This document shows positions 54,801 through 63,160 of a stretch of DNA of 64,000 nucleotides, one piece after another. Each line of letters opens with the position of its first letter. Position 1 is the first letter of the stretch. Under the pieces are notes generated by a model. It searched no databases. It saw only the letters and a list, made by a program, of their open reading frames with translations, and had not been told where the DNA came from. The position numbers and the translations under genes are program-made. The stretch comes from Chitinophagaceae bacterium (GTDB lineage Bacteria > Bacteroidota > Bacteroidia > Chitinophagales > Chitinophagaceae): contig JADKKA010000006.1 of the NCBI GenBank assembly GCA_016720745.1, positions 1 through 64,000 on the forward strand. The letters are read 5' to 3'.

Positions 54801-55101
54801 AATCTGGCACGGGCTGATCCCTAAAGAAACGGGCGGCCGGGTCTTTATATCTGTAAAGAACAAGGGGGCAACTATTGAGTGTGTGGTGGATGATGATGGG
54901 ATTGGCCGTGGTTTATCTGAAAATTATAAAGCACAATTTGAATCCACACATCAGTCGAAAGGAATCGGACTGACCCAATCCCGCCTTGAGCTGGATAAAA
55001 TTTTGAATGACCGGGAAGATGCAATAGAAATCATTGATAAAACTGGTCCAGATGGCAGGCCGGCCGGCACCACCGTGATCCTGACTTTTTCCATCCGTTA
55101 A
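51895..55101 (+). CDS. Beta-propeller sensor histidine kinase (LytS-type)
   Basis: A 1068-residue two-component kinase. A signal segment (ILWFLLISGSAFLNLIRA) leads into a large periplasmic sensor made of regulator-propeller repeats (residues ~30-700), with recurring GLTSFDG, NKLWVGTYHGIYLFD and similar W-rich blades. A Y_Y_Y domain follows (residues ~730-810; YAYKLTPLESEWHYTN), then one membrane helix at ~815-838 and the kinase: H-box ALRAQMNPHFIFNSLNSIKS with His872, N-box VIQPFIENSIWHG, and VDDDGIGRG. It should pass phosphate to the LytTR regulator 105 bases downstream. The signal is not known; related systems sense glycans. Confidence 0.92.
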   Translation: MGRLRYILWFLLISGSAFLNLIRAQAVQVPVFKQVTHPFMPTITSQYFFFSQDGQMWFSTSQGLTSFDGSDIVYHSPLQLTTQYELSRIWAMVEDRDHNFYIGTSTCLLYFDRKAKKITNITYTYKDDHITRDVGIAAMYLDEKGILYAGAGNRGLFIYSPAIQKLEHYNLDSSKIDSWTDRAFNTVCSFASHATDRNKLWVGTYHGIYLFDRKEKTFTQNFMIASETTHKYNKILSTDKQRLDVQHMEIQGDSLIWFNSWTGGMVKYVVQTGKAYLVFGRDALYKAKDLYYGYVMAGFLRLSPDKLLIGIHSGKTAVYDTRLNQATYFNISGNDYLQEQTRYLSFDGKGNIWMLQKGLLYIAVPENRRFKSKTIPNHTQFSLVAPKLRGMFYDSSSQLYYGCFHGSTGVHVFDRDFVQQKIIPTSLINNFYNYGTSIDLRLAKDGSGRLWALGWKMHVLQQGETRFEPVEKKLPSLAWLGTEDRFNDLTVTADGNILFQESGGLVYHLNHQTLRVDTIRIPEMKKDLMHIKDASAWYDRNRNLLYLTQGGGIVQYAIGNKESRVLSREALFGNLPRTEAICTPTLDAAGRIWLMIPKYGIRIIDPVSLHCIDSVLFGTKGLFRADFTAMVGGSDHYMLFRSQNGVVIYDAKKQQSFLLDRSNGLSSPENVSFFYCNGYLFIGQQDRFEYFRLSNLDNYTSTVNPYLSSVKADTAQVYVRTGLENDSTIKLPYFQSTLTFSFSAAEFLFPERIEYAYKLTPLESEWHYTNYFNRKIIYSKLPPGKYIFHLRSQVQGGDWSTKSSEYIITISAAWWQTIFFRILCALAGIGLLIYGVRRRINYVRRKEKERSSHEKELLELESKALRAQMNPHFIFNSLNSIKSLINKNENTTAAIYLTTFSKLIRTLFQHSDKREVSLYEELETCRLYTELEKMRFGDKVDFLFEVDQELDLKDIKVPALVIQPFIENSIWHGLIPKETGGRVFISVKNKGATIECVVDDDGIGRGLSENYKAQFESTHQSKGIGLTQSRLELDKILNDREDAIEIIDKTGPDGRPAGTTVILTFSIR

Positions 55102-55206
55102 GACCGTTGTTATTTAGAAAACAGGATCAGCAACAGACAAACAGAGAACCGGTGTTTAAAAAATTGCCGCCTGTGGCGGCAGTAATATTTTGTAAATTGT
55201 AGAAGC

Positions 55207-55959
55207 ATGATGAGGGCCATGATCATAGATGATGAAATGAACTGTATTGAAACCCTGGCGTTCGATATTGAAAAATATTGCCCCACTGTTGAGATTGTCG
55301 CGACGGCAACTTCGCCTAAACAGGGTTTATTGGATATTAAGCGGATCAAACCTGATCTTGTTTTCCTGGATGTACAAATGCCATGGATGAACGGATTTGA
55401 AATGCTGGAATTACTGGATGAGATCAGTTTTGTAACCATTTTTACTACCGCCCATGACAGTTTTGCGGCCAGGGCTTTTCGGCTGAGCGCCGTTGATTAT
55501 TTACTGAAACCGGTTGACAACAGGGAATTGCAGGAGGCCATTATTAAGGCGGAAGAGAAGATCCGCCTGAAAACCGGGACAGCCCAGATCAATAACCTGC
55601 TTCAAAATATCCGTAAGCCAGAGAACAGTCAGCGGATCGCATTCCCCGGAAGAGAGGGATTTGAGTTTATAGAAACAGAAAGAATTATCTATGCAAAAGC
55701 CGAGGGGTCCTATACCCATGTTTTTCTTACGGACAAACGAAAAATTGTTATTTCAAAGACACTCAGTGATATTGAAGAGATATTAGCCGGCCATTCCTTT
55801 CAACGAATACACCACAGCACCCTGGTGAATCTTCTGCATGTTACGCACTTGCTCAAAACGGATGGTGGTTATGTGGTTCTGGACACAGGGGAAAAATTAC
55901 CTGTTTCAAAATCTAAAAAGGATTTCCTGATGGAGAGCCTGGGTCTGAAGAAGCTGTAG
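55207..55959 (+). CDS. LytTR response regulator
   Basis: A 250-residue response regulator. The receiver has MIIDDE, the phosphoacceptor Asp55 in LVFLDVQMP, FTTAHDS, and the Lys of YLLKPVDN. The C-terminal LytTR DNA-binding domain reads RIAFPGREGFEFIETERIIY, YAKAEGSYTHVFL and FQRIHHSTLVNLLHV. It is cotranscribed with the kinase upstream and is its probable partner. The start could also be 55219 (MIIDDEMN). Target genes are unknown. Confidence 0.93.
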   Translation: MMRAMIIDDEMNCIETLAFDIEKYCPTVEIVATATSPKQGLLDIKRIKPDLVFLDVQMPWMNGFEMLELLDEISFVTIFTTAHDSFAARAFRLSAVDYLLKPVDNRELQEAIIKAEEKIRLKTGTAQINNLLQNIRKPENSQRIAFPGREGFEFIETERIIYAKAEGSYTHVFLTDKRKIVISKTLSDIEEILAGHSFQRIHHSTLVNLLHVTHLLKTDGGYVVLDTGEKLPVSKSKKDFLMESLGLKKL

Positions 55960-56099
55960 CCTGTTTCCGGGTACCGGGATTTTCACAAAAACGCATCGAA
56001 AAATACCTGCGCTACGCAACTCCGGCTGCAAAAACCGCATCATTAGCAGGAATTGGAGTAAGTTGCATCCAATACTTTATTGATCGAAAAAAAATATTC

Positions 56100-56804
56100 A
56101 TGAGAAAACTAATATTGGGTCTGTCTTTTTTTAGCATGATTCTTACCGGTTGTGATGTGCTTTCCCAGCTTCCCGGTGCCACCGGACAGGGCGTAACTGA
56201 AGCTGAAGCGGGTCAGGGGATTAAGGAAGCCCTGGGGCAGGGACTGGTAAAGGCCGTTTTACAACTCAATAAACAGGATGGCTTTTTTCAGGATGCATTC
56301 TATAAAATCCTGATGCCAAATGATGCCAAAAAAATTGAAAAGACACTCCGGGATGTGGGGATGGGTAAAATGGTAGATAAAGCGATTCTTCAGATCAATC
56401 GTGCGGCAGAAGATGCAGCAGGTTATGCCAAACCCATTTTTGTGGATGCCATCAAGAACATGAGTATTGCGGATGCCATCGGACTGGTAAAGAATGGGGA
56501 TACCAGTGCTACCCATTTTTTCAGGGTAAAGACGACTGATAAATTAATTGCGGCGTTTTTACCGGTGATCAAGTCATCGCTTGACAAGCTGGATGCCACC
56601 AAATTTTATGGAGATGTGGTGACGACTTATAATAATTTCCCTACTACCTTCAAGAAGCTTAATCCGGATTTGCCGGGTCACGTAACCGATAAAGCGGTAC
56701 AGGCCCTGTTTGACCTGGTTGGTAAAGAAGAAAAAAATATCCGGCAGAATATTGCGGCCCGAACCACGGATTTGTTGAAGAAGGTATTTGGGGCGAAGTG
56801 GTAG
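56100..56804 (+). CDS. DUF4197 lipoprotein
   Basis: A 234-residue lipoprotein of the DUF4197 family. The lipobox is in LSFFSMILTGCD (Cys18). It continues EAGQGIKEALGQGLVKAVLQ, then DAFYKILMPNDAKKIEKTLR and a C-terminal DKAVQALFDLVGKEEKNIRQ helix. The family consists of small periplasmic all-alpha proteins of unknown role. It lies 140 bases after the first signalling module, with no clear hairpin. Confidence 0.85.
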   Translation: MRKLILGLSFFSMILTGCDVLSQLPGATGQGVTEAEAGQGIKEALGQGLVKAVLQLNKQDGFFQDAFYKILMPNDAKKIEKTLRDVGMGKMVDKAILQINRAAEDAAGYAKPIFVDAIKNMSIADAIGLVKNGDTSATHFFRVKTTDKLIAAFLPVIKSSLDKLDATKFYGDVVTTYNNFPTTFKKLNPDLPGHVTDKAVQALFDLVGKEEKNIRQNIAARTTDLLKKVFGAKW

Positions 56805-56845
56805 TGGATTGAATGCTGCCGAAACTTATTCTTCTGTATTAAATA

Positions 56846-57352
56846 CTATACTTTTCTCAGCTGCCTGATAAAACGGAGATAAGACTCTTTTTCTCCATTA
56901 ATCCTGAATTTTTTCTTGGAGAAGAGCCCGAACAAACCGGCCAGGACAAGGACGGGACCGATTAGAACAAAACCGGGTTCAGCAAACAAATTATTACTGC
57001 CTTTCGTTACCAGAATGGTCAATGCTGTTAGTCCGGTGCCAGCGATTATTATCAAAAAATAGAAGCCCCATCCCAGCCGTTTCAGGGATTGAATTTGGTC
57101 ATAGGGGATAATTTCAATATGACTCAAATTTTGATTTGCTCCCCTTTTTTTTGTCAGAGTACGAATACTGACAGAGTTACTATCATATGAAATGATATTG
57201 CCTCTGATGATCCTGTTATTAGTAAGTGTAATCCTGATTTTACTTACCAGCAAACTGGAATCTGCTGCACCGGAAGGAGGTGGAGCAGCTTTGCCGGAAA
57301 GGGAAATGGCGAGGCTCATCAGGAGGATGGCAGTTATTTTATGTATCATCAT
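56846..57352 (-). CDS. Exported/membrane hypothetical protein
   Basis: A 168-residue protein with a signal peptide (MIHKITAILLMSLAISLSGK), then LTNNRIIRGNIISYDSNSVS, an Lsm-like short beta segment, and two hydrophobic helices in the second half (FYFLIIIAGTGLTALTILV, then PVLVLAGLFGLFSKKKFRI). No family is recognised. It is probably in one transcript with the next gene (57366-57701), 13 bases away on the same strand. Confidence 0.6.
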   Translation of the reverse strand: MMIHKITAILLMSLAISLSGKAAPPPSGAADSSLLVSKIRITLTNNRIIRGNIISYDSNSVSIRTLTKKRGANQNLSHIEIIPYDQIQSLKRLGWGFYFLIIIAGTGLTALTILVTKGSNNLFAEPGFVLIGPVLVLAGLFGLFSKKKFRINGEKESYLRFIRQLRKV

Positions 57353-57365
57353 TTCGGATTAGCAG

Positions 57366-57701
57366 TTAGTTTTTTCGCTTATTGTTGATTATGTCCCGAA
57401 GTATCACAGCGCCTGGTTGTCTATCAGGCACCTTAGCAGGTTGAACAGGCGGACTGTTATAGGGAGTGTAGGAAGGCGGTTTTGTGGTTGTGTTGTTACG
57501 GGAGCTGTCGGTCAGCGAATGATCTTTTTTTCTTTTCTTTTTCTTCTGTTTAAACTGGATCGAATCAGGTGATCCGGAGTCGGTAGTCCTTACATTTAAA
57601 GTGATGCTGTCATTCGTCTGCTGTGCAGAAAGTGTTACTGTGAAAAAAACGGGAATGATACAAATGATCAATAGTGCAGTCCATGAAACAGACTTCAGCA
57701 T
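57366..57701 (-). CDS. Exported hypothetical protein, low complexity
   Basis: A 111-residue secreted protein with a signal segment (WTALLIICIIPVFFTVTLSA) and a basic, Ser/Thr- and Pro-rich body (QFKQKKKKRKKDHSL, YTPYNSPPVQPAKVPDRQP). It is probably unstructured and no function is seen. It shares direction and spacing with 56846-57352 and may be cotranscribed. Confidence 0.55.
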   Translation of the reverse strand: MLKSVSWTALLIICIIPVFFTVTLSAQQTNDSITLNVRTTDSGSPDSIQFKQKKKKRKKDHSLTDSSRNNTTTKPPSYTPYNSPPVQPAKVPDRQPGAVILRDIINNKRKN

Positions 57702-57927
57702 AGGAATAGTTTAATGAAAACTATTGATTTTGTCACCATAACAATTTGCGTTTTGGTAACCTTCCGGGCAGATTTTGTGGCAGCCTGATTTGATTTGACT
57801 GATGTACAGTCAGATAGCGGGTTCAAAAGGAGTCTGTTTTGCTGTGTATCGAGTTAATTGCCAATTTAAATGAGCTGGCGGCTAAATCTCCCTAATGTAT
57901 TATTATCCCTTGTTTGTACTTTAGAGA

Positions 57928-60900
57928 ATGAGATTTTACAGTATCATCCTGGCCTTGCTGTTTTTGGGGCCGGTATCTGTAGTGGCACAGGAGGCGGGTG
58001 AGAAGGCAAATAATATTCCTCAGCTTGCTTTCCGTGAAGTGAATTACCCTTTTCTGCCATCTATTACATCTGACTATTTTTATTTTTCAAGTGACGGGCT
58101 CATGTGGTTCTCCTCAGCCGGGGGTCTCACTTCCTTTGATGGCACCAGCGTGCTGTATCATAATAACAAAACAGAAGCCAATGAACTGGAGTTGAATTCG
58201 ATAAATACGATAACGGAAGATGAAAATAAGAATTTGTATATCGGTACCAGGACAAGACTGATCTATTTTGACAGGGCCAGGAAAACCTTATCAGGGGTGA
58301 ATTTGGGATTTAATAAATCTGGAAAGCCGGATATATATGGCATCACCAGTCTGTATTATGATCAGCAACGTAAGCTTGTATTTGTGGGCACAAATTCGCG
58401 GGGATTATTAGTATATGAAACAGCATCAACCCGATTCTCCCATTTCAATTTGAATACAGCCCAGCATGCTGACTGGGAAAACAGAACCGAGAATACCGTT
58501 CGTGCTATTGCCCCGCATTTTTCAGATGAGAACCTGCTTTGGCTGGGTACATTTCAGGGGATTCAGTTATTCAATAAGAATACGAAGAAGATTACCAGGA
58601 ATTTTTTCGTCAATAACCCTGTCAGCTCAGTAGATGGTACGGTAAAGAAGGATTATGAGGTGATCCAAATGGAAGTGATGAATGATTCCATCATCTGGTT
58701 TAATAGCTGGTCGTCAGGATTGGGAAAATACAATGCCCGGTCTTCTGCTGTACAAATGTTCCTCAATAAAAAAGTGGCAGGCTTTGCAAATGCCGTTCCC
58801 AGACAAGTCAGTCCATCCTTTTGCAGGCTGGGTAATGGCTACTTTTTTATAGGTGCCCATAATAACAAGTCCGGCATTTTTGATCCCAATACCGGTATGC
58901 ATTATCCTGTCAACATAAAGGAAATGATTGTGCCTGATGATAAAGTAACTTTTGTGTCGCCTGATCGCAAAGGGAATCTCTGGCTGATCCGCAACGGGGC
59001 CCTTGTTACAACTATGCCTGATTATGCCAGATTGCAAACCACCGATATCAGCCGGCAGCTGACACCGGATTATAATAACAATGAATTAAGAGGGATTTGT
59101 TATGATTCAGTTACAAAGCGGTATTACGGTGCAGTCAGGCATTCCTCCGGGGTATATGTTTTTGACAGCAGTTTTAAACTGCTGGAAATTATTCCAACAC
59201 CATTGTATACGAACAGGTATACATTAAATGAAACCTGTACCGACAAAATTACGATTGATGGCAGCGGGAGAATTTGGGTTACCGGTCACGAAACGTACAT
59301 TTTAATGCCGGGCCGGAAGAAATTCGATTATATCAGAAATGTGTTACCCTCTCTGGCCTGGCTGGAGAAAAAGGGAGAGTTTTACTTTATGCTCAGCAAC
59401 CGGGAGGGTGATATTATGATGCAGGGGGATAATGCGAATCTATATGTCATTAACCACAAAAGTCTTGAAACGGATACTGCCGCTATCGTGAAATTTGACT
59501 ATGAGGGAAATTATGTAAATACTAATTCGCCTTTGTTATATGATGCTGTAAGGTCCCTGGTTTACTATTCCAATAATTATGGGACCATACAATATGATTT
59601 AAAGAAAAAAAAGAGAAACATCATCAGCCCGGATGCATTTTTGGGACCTGACCGAAGTGGCAGGCCGCTTGTAAAATTTTCGCTGGATGATCTCGGTAGA
59701 ATTTGGGTGCTTCGTGTGAATCAGGGAATCCGGATTATTGATCCACAGACTTTGAAATGTGTTGACTCATTTCCTATTGGATCCCGGGGATTGTTGCCGG
59801 AGAACTACACTTATATTTCCGGCGGCGGGAAAGACTATATGATACTGGAGGGAAATTCAGGTATTGTGGTTTACAACTATACTACCCGGCATTCTTTGAT
59901 GTTTAATCATACCAATGGATTGAAACATGTCAGGCCCTATGCAATCATGTACTGCAAAAATCACCTGGTGCTTGGGCTGTCAAATGCCGTTCAGTATTAC
60001 CGGATACCTGATTTTGTAAAAAATAATTTCACATTAAAACCCAGGGTAAATAATGTTCATGCGGATACAGTCATTGTTTACGAGCCAGGTTTAAATGATG
60101 AGGATAGGGAAATCAGGATAAAATATTCCAGGAATAGTATTCGATTTTCTTTTTCGGTACCTGAGTATGTTTTTCCTGAAAGGGTGGAATATGCTTATCA
60201 GTTGTTTGGTTATGATAATGAATGGCATTTTGCCACTTATTTCAGACGGGAAGTAGCTTATTCCCGCTTACCTCCTGGAAAATACGTTTTCAGTCTTAAG
60301 GCCAGGTTGCAGGGCGGGAACTGGGATATCAATCCCGTAAACTATACCCTGATTATTGAGCCGGCATTCTGGCAAACAATCGGGTTTAAAGTGCTGCTCA
60401 TGTTGCTGGTCCTGGCCGGTTTATTCCTCGGGCTGCAACTCCGTATCCGTGTAATCAGAAAACAGGAAAGGGAAAAAGCGGGATATGAAAAACAGTTTTT
60501 GGAACTGGAGGCAAAGGCGTTAAGGGCACAGATGAATCCGCATTTTATATTCAATTGTATGAATTCCATCAAATCGCTTATACAGGAAGATCAAAGGGAG
60601 AAAGCGGTTGTTTATCTGACAACTTTTTCAAAATTGATCAGATTCCTTTTTAACAATGCAGACAAGAAAGAAATTTCCCTCTATGATGAACTGGAAACCT
60701 GCCGCTTGTACCTGCAACTGGAAGCCATGCGATTTGGGGTTCAATTCCAATATGAGATAGAAATTGATGAAGGGATAGATTTAAAATCAGTATTTATCCC
60801 GGCTTTAATTATCCAGCCATTTATTGAAAACGCCATCTGGCACGGAATCATTCCTAAGGGAAGCGGAGGAAAACTTTCCCTCGTTATAAAAAGAAAGAAT

Positions 60901-61137
60901 GATCAGGTTGAAATTATCATCGATGATGATGGTATTGGACGGCAGGTATCGTTGCAGAATAAATCCATATCCAATATCGCCCACCAGAGTAAAGGAGTGA
61001 ATCTGACCCAGGCCCGGATTGAACTGGATAATCTTCTTCGACAGCAGGAAGCAGGTATTGAAGTGATCGATAAACATGATTCACTGGGATCGGCTGCCGG
61101 GACAAAAGTTATTATCACACTAAAAATTCCGGAATGA
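57928..61137 (+). CDS. Beta-propeller sensor histidine kinase (LytS-type), paralogue
   Basis: A 1069-residue paralogue of the kinase at 51895, with the same layout. A signal segment (IILALLFLGPVSVVAQEAGE) leads into propeller blades (GLTSFDGTSVLYH, NLLWLGTFQGIQLFN), a Y_Y_Y domain (VEYAYQLFGYDNEWHF), a helix (IGFKVLLMLLVLAGLFLGL), and the kinase with ALRAQMNPHFIFNCMNSIKS; His872 is at the same position as in the paralogue. It ends in ATGA shared with the next kinase at 61134, so translation of both is coupled. A second LytTR regulator follows. Confidence 0.92.
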   Translation: MRFYSIILALLFLGPVSVVAQEAGEKANNIPQLAFREVNYPFLPSITSDYFYFSSDGLMWFSSAGGLTSFDGTSVLYHNNKTEANELELNSINTITEDENKNLYIGTRTRLIYFDRARKTLSGVNLGFNKSGKPDIYGITSLYYDQQRKLVFVGTNSRGLLVYETASTRFSHFNLNTAQHADWENRTENTVRAIAPHFSDENLLWLGTFQGIQLFNKNTKKITRNFFVNNPVSSVDGTVKKDYEVIQMEVMNDSIIWFNSWSSGLGKYNARSSAVQMFLNKKVAGFANAVPRQVSPSFCRLGNGYFFIGAHNNKSGIFDPNTGMHYPVNIKEMIVPDDKVTFVSPDRKGNLWLIRNGALVTTMPDYARLQTTDISRQLTPDYNNNELRGICYDSVTKRYYGAVRHSSGVYVFDSSFKLLEIIPTPLYTNRYTLNETCTDKITIDGSGRIWVTGHETYILMPGRKKFDYIRNVLPSLAWLEKKGEFYFMLSNREGDIMMQGDNANLYVINHKSLETDTAAIVKFDYEGNYVNTNSPLLYDAVRSLVYYSNNYGTIQYDLKKKKRNIISPDAFLGPDRSGRPLVKFSLDDLGRIWVLRVNQGIRIIDPQTLKCVDSFPIGSRGLLPENYTYISGGGKDYMILEGNSGIVVYNYTTRHSLMFNHTNGLKHVRPYAIMYCKNHLVLGLSNAVQYYRIPDFVKNNFTLKPRVNNVHADTVIVYEPGLNDEDREIRIKYSRNSIRFSFSVPEYVFPERVEYAYQLFGYDNEWHFATYFRREVAYSRLPPGKYVFSLKARLQGGNWDINPVNYTLIIEPAFWQTIGFKVLLMLLVLAGLFLGLQLRIRVIRKQEREKAGYEKQFLELEAKALRAQMNPHFIFNCMNSIKSLIQEDQREKAVVYLTTFSKLIRFLFNNADKKEISLYDELETCRLYLQLEAMRFGVQFQYEIEIDEGIDLKSVFIPALIIQPFIENAIWHGIIPKGSGGKLSLVIKRKNDQVEIIIDDDGIGRQVSLQNKSISNIAHQSKGVNLTQARIELDNLLRQQEAGIEVIDKHDSLGSAAGTKVIITLKIPE

Positions 61138-62300
61138 GTGCTCTTAGACAAGCCTTATTTTCATTTCAGCAATCCAGATACCTGACCTGGCAACTGGCCG
61201 GGTGGGGAAGTTTTGCCCTCCTGCATACATCAGTGGAAGCACTGAAGCAAACAAATAGTTCAACTCCCTTTTTTGTTTTTGCGCTGGCTGCTCTGCTGAT
61301 TATTATTTGCGGTATCACCCTTACTCATCTGATGCGGGCAATCATCATTTACTGGGGGCTGATGAAACTACGTTTAGGTCAGCAGGCTTTTTTTCTTTTC
61401 GCATTAACGGCATTCTTTACAATCCTGTTCTGGATTTTGTTTACAGTGTTCTTTTATTGTCTGATTGGGGCAGAGAGTTTATTGCCCCGGGTTTTTTCAG
61501 CCATATTGCGGTTTGAGCTGGCCGGTATCAGGGGCATGGTTTCACAATGGCTCACTTTTTCCGTGCCCTTTGTAGTCTGGAACTTATCTTATACACTGAT
61601 TCATTATGATCAACGCAACAAGAATGCGGAATGGCAAAAACTGGTCAGAGAAAAGGAAATGGTGGAGCTCGAGGCCCGTGCCCTCCGTGCCCAGATGAAT
61701 CCACATTTTGTTTTCAATTGCATGAATTCCATCAAATCACTGATTCAGGACGGAGAACAGGAAAAGGCCGTGAACTATCTCACGACATTTTCCAAACTGA
61801 TCCGAAACCTTTTCAGTCAGTCCGATAAAAATGAAATCACATTGTTTGATGAAATTGAAACCTGCCGTCACTACCTGCAACTGGAAGCCATGCGTTTTGA
61901 TGCAAGCTTTTCCTATACCATTGAAATTGATGAGCATATTGATCTCAAATCGGTTTCTATTCCAGCCCTGATCATACAGCCATTTATTGAAAATGCCATC
62001 TGGCACGGATTGGTTCCCCGTGGTACCGGTGGCGAGTTACTGGTTAAAATTCAAATGGAGGTCAGGAATATCGAAATAGTCATTGATGATAATGGAATCG
62101 GCAGGGAAGCTTCCCGGCTGATGAAAAACAAGTCAACTTCAGTTCATCATAGCAAGGGTGTCAATCTAACCCAGTCAAGGTTATTGCTGGATAATATCCT
62201 GCAAAAAAGAAAAGCCAGTCTTCAGTATACAGATAAACGGGATAATGAAGGCAAAGCCACTGGTACTAAAGTGGTTATCAGCATTGTCGTAGAAGAATAA
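61134..62300 (+). CDS. Membrane histidine kinase (LytS-type), no propeller
   Basis: A 388-residue kinase with four hydrophobic helices in the N-terminal ~160 residues (VFALAALLIIICGITLTHLM, FFLFALTAFFTILFWILFTV are two of them) and no large periplasmic sensor. The kinase part is LEARALRAQMNPHFVFNCMN with His191, LIIQPFIENAIWHG, and IDDNGIGREASRLM. Its ATG overlaps the stop of the propeller kinase, so the pair is made together and both could feed the next regulator. It may be a membrane partner that integrates a second signal. Confidence 0.9.
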   Translation: MSALRQALFSFQQSRYLTWQLAGWGSFALLHTSVEALKQTNSSTPFFVFALAALLIIICGITLTHLMRAIIIYWGLMKLRLGQQAFFLFALTAFFTILFWILFTVFFYCLIGAESLLPRVFSAILRFELAGIRGMVSQWLTFSVPFVVWNLSYTLIHYDQRNKNAEWQKLVREKEMVELEARALRAQMNPHFVFNCMNSIKSLIQDGEQEKAVNYLTTFSKLIRNLFSQSDKNEITLFDEIETCRHYLQLEAMRFDASFSYTIEIDEHIDLKSVSIPALIIQPFIENAIWHGLVPRGTGGELLVKIQMEVRNIEIVIDDNGIGREASRLMKNKSTSVHHSKGVNLTQSRLLLDNILQKRKASLQYTDKRDNEGKATGTKVVISIVVEE

Positions 62301-62408
62301 GGATGAATATGAATGACTTTACAGGAAACAGAAATTGTTAAATCAAATTGGCCAACTGCCAAACTTCAATCATCAGAAGGGTCAAAACCCGTAATTTCAA
62401 AAACAGTT

Positions 62409-63155
62409 ATGATCAGGGCTATAATTATTGATGATGAACCGCATTGTATCAGGGCATTGCTCAGGGACCTGCAATTGAATTGTCCCATCGTTGAAGTAGC
62501 AGATACCTGCAATTCGGCCAAAGATGGGTTACAGGCGATAAAGCTGCATCAACCCGACCTGGTTTTCCTGGATGTGGAAATGCCCTGGATGAATGGCTTT
62601 GAAATGCTGGACCTGCTGGGTGAAATCAATTTCTCCATCATATTTACCACCGCCCATGATGAGTTCGCCGCCAAAGCATTCCGGATCAGTGCCGTTGATT
62701 ATCTGCTGAAGCCGATTGACGCCAATGATCTGAAAGCAGCGGTTAAGAAAGTGGAAAAAAAGATGGAGGAGGGTTCGGGTGTCAGACATATCACCAACCT
62801 GCTGGCCAATATAAAACAACCTTCAGGCAGTCAGAAAATAGCACTTCCACAAAGAGAGGGGTATGAATTTGTGGATGTAAGCTCGATTGTTTATTGCAGC
62901 GCGGAAGGAGCTTATACCAAAGTGCTGATTCTGGATAAAAAACCCATGCTGATTTCGCGTACACTGGGGGATGTGGAGGAACTGCTACCCCCGGAAATGT
63001 TTCAGCGAATACATCATTCCTCGCTGGTAAATGTGGATTATATTTCACAGTTTCTGCGAACGGACGGAGGCTATGTGGTTTTGAAAACAGGCGAAAAACT
63101 GTCGGTGAGCAAGGCGAAAAGGGAAAACCTGATGGCCAGACTGGGTTTAAAATAA
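62409..63155 (+). CDS. LytTR response regulator
   Basis: A 248-residue response regulator, paralogue of the one at 55207. Receiver motifs are IIIDDEPHC, Asp55 in LVFLDVEMPW, FTTAHDEFAA and YLLKPIDAN. The LytTR domain begins QKIALPQREGYEFVDVSSIV and has FQRIHHSSLVNVDYISQF. The best start is ATG 62409; an upstream in-frame TTG (62313) adds an unrelated extension. It follows the two kinases on the same strand. Confidence 0.93.
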   Translation: MIRAIIIDDEPHCIRALLRDLQLNCPIVEVADTCNSAKDGLQAIKLHQPDLVFLDVEMPWMNGFEMLDLLGEINFSIIFTTAHDEFAAKAFRISAVDYLLKPIDANDLKAAVKKVEKKMEEGSGVRHITNLLANIKQPSGSQKIALPQREGYEFVDVSSIVYCSAEGAYTKVLILDKKPMLISRTLGDVEELLPPEMFQRIHHSSLVNVDYISQFLRTDGGYVVLKTGEKLSVSKAKRENLMARLGLK

Positions 63156-63160
63156 ATAAA

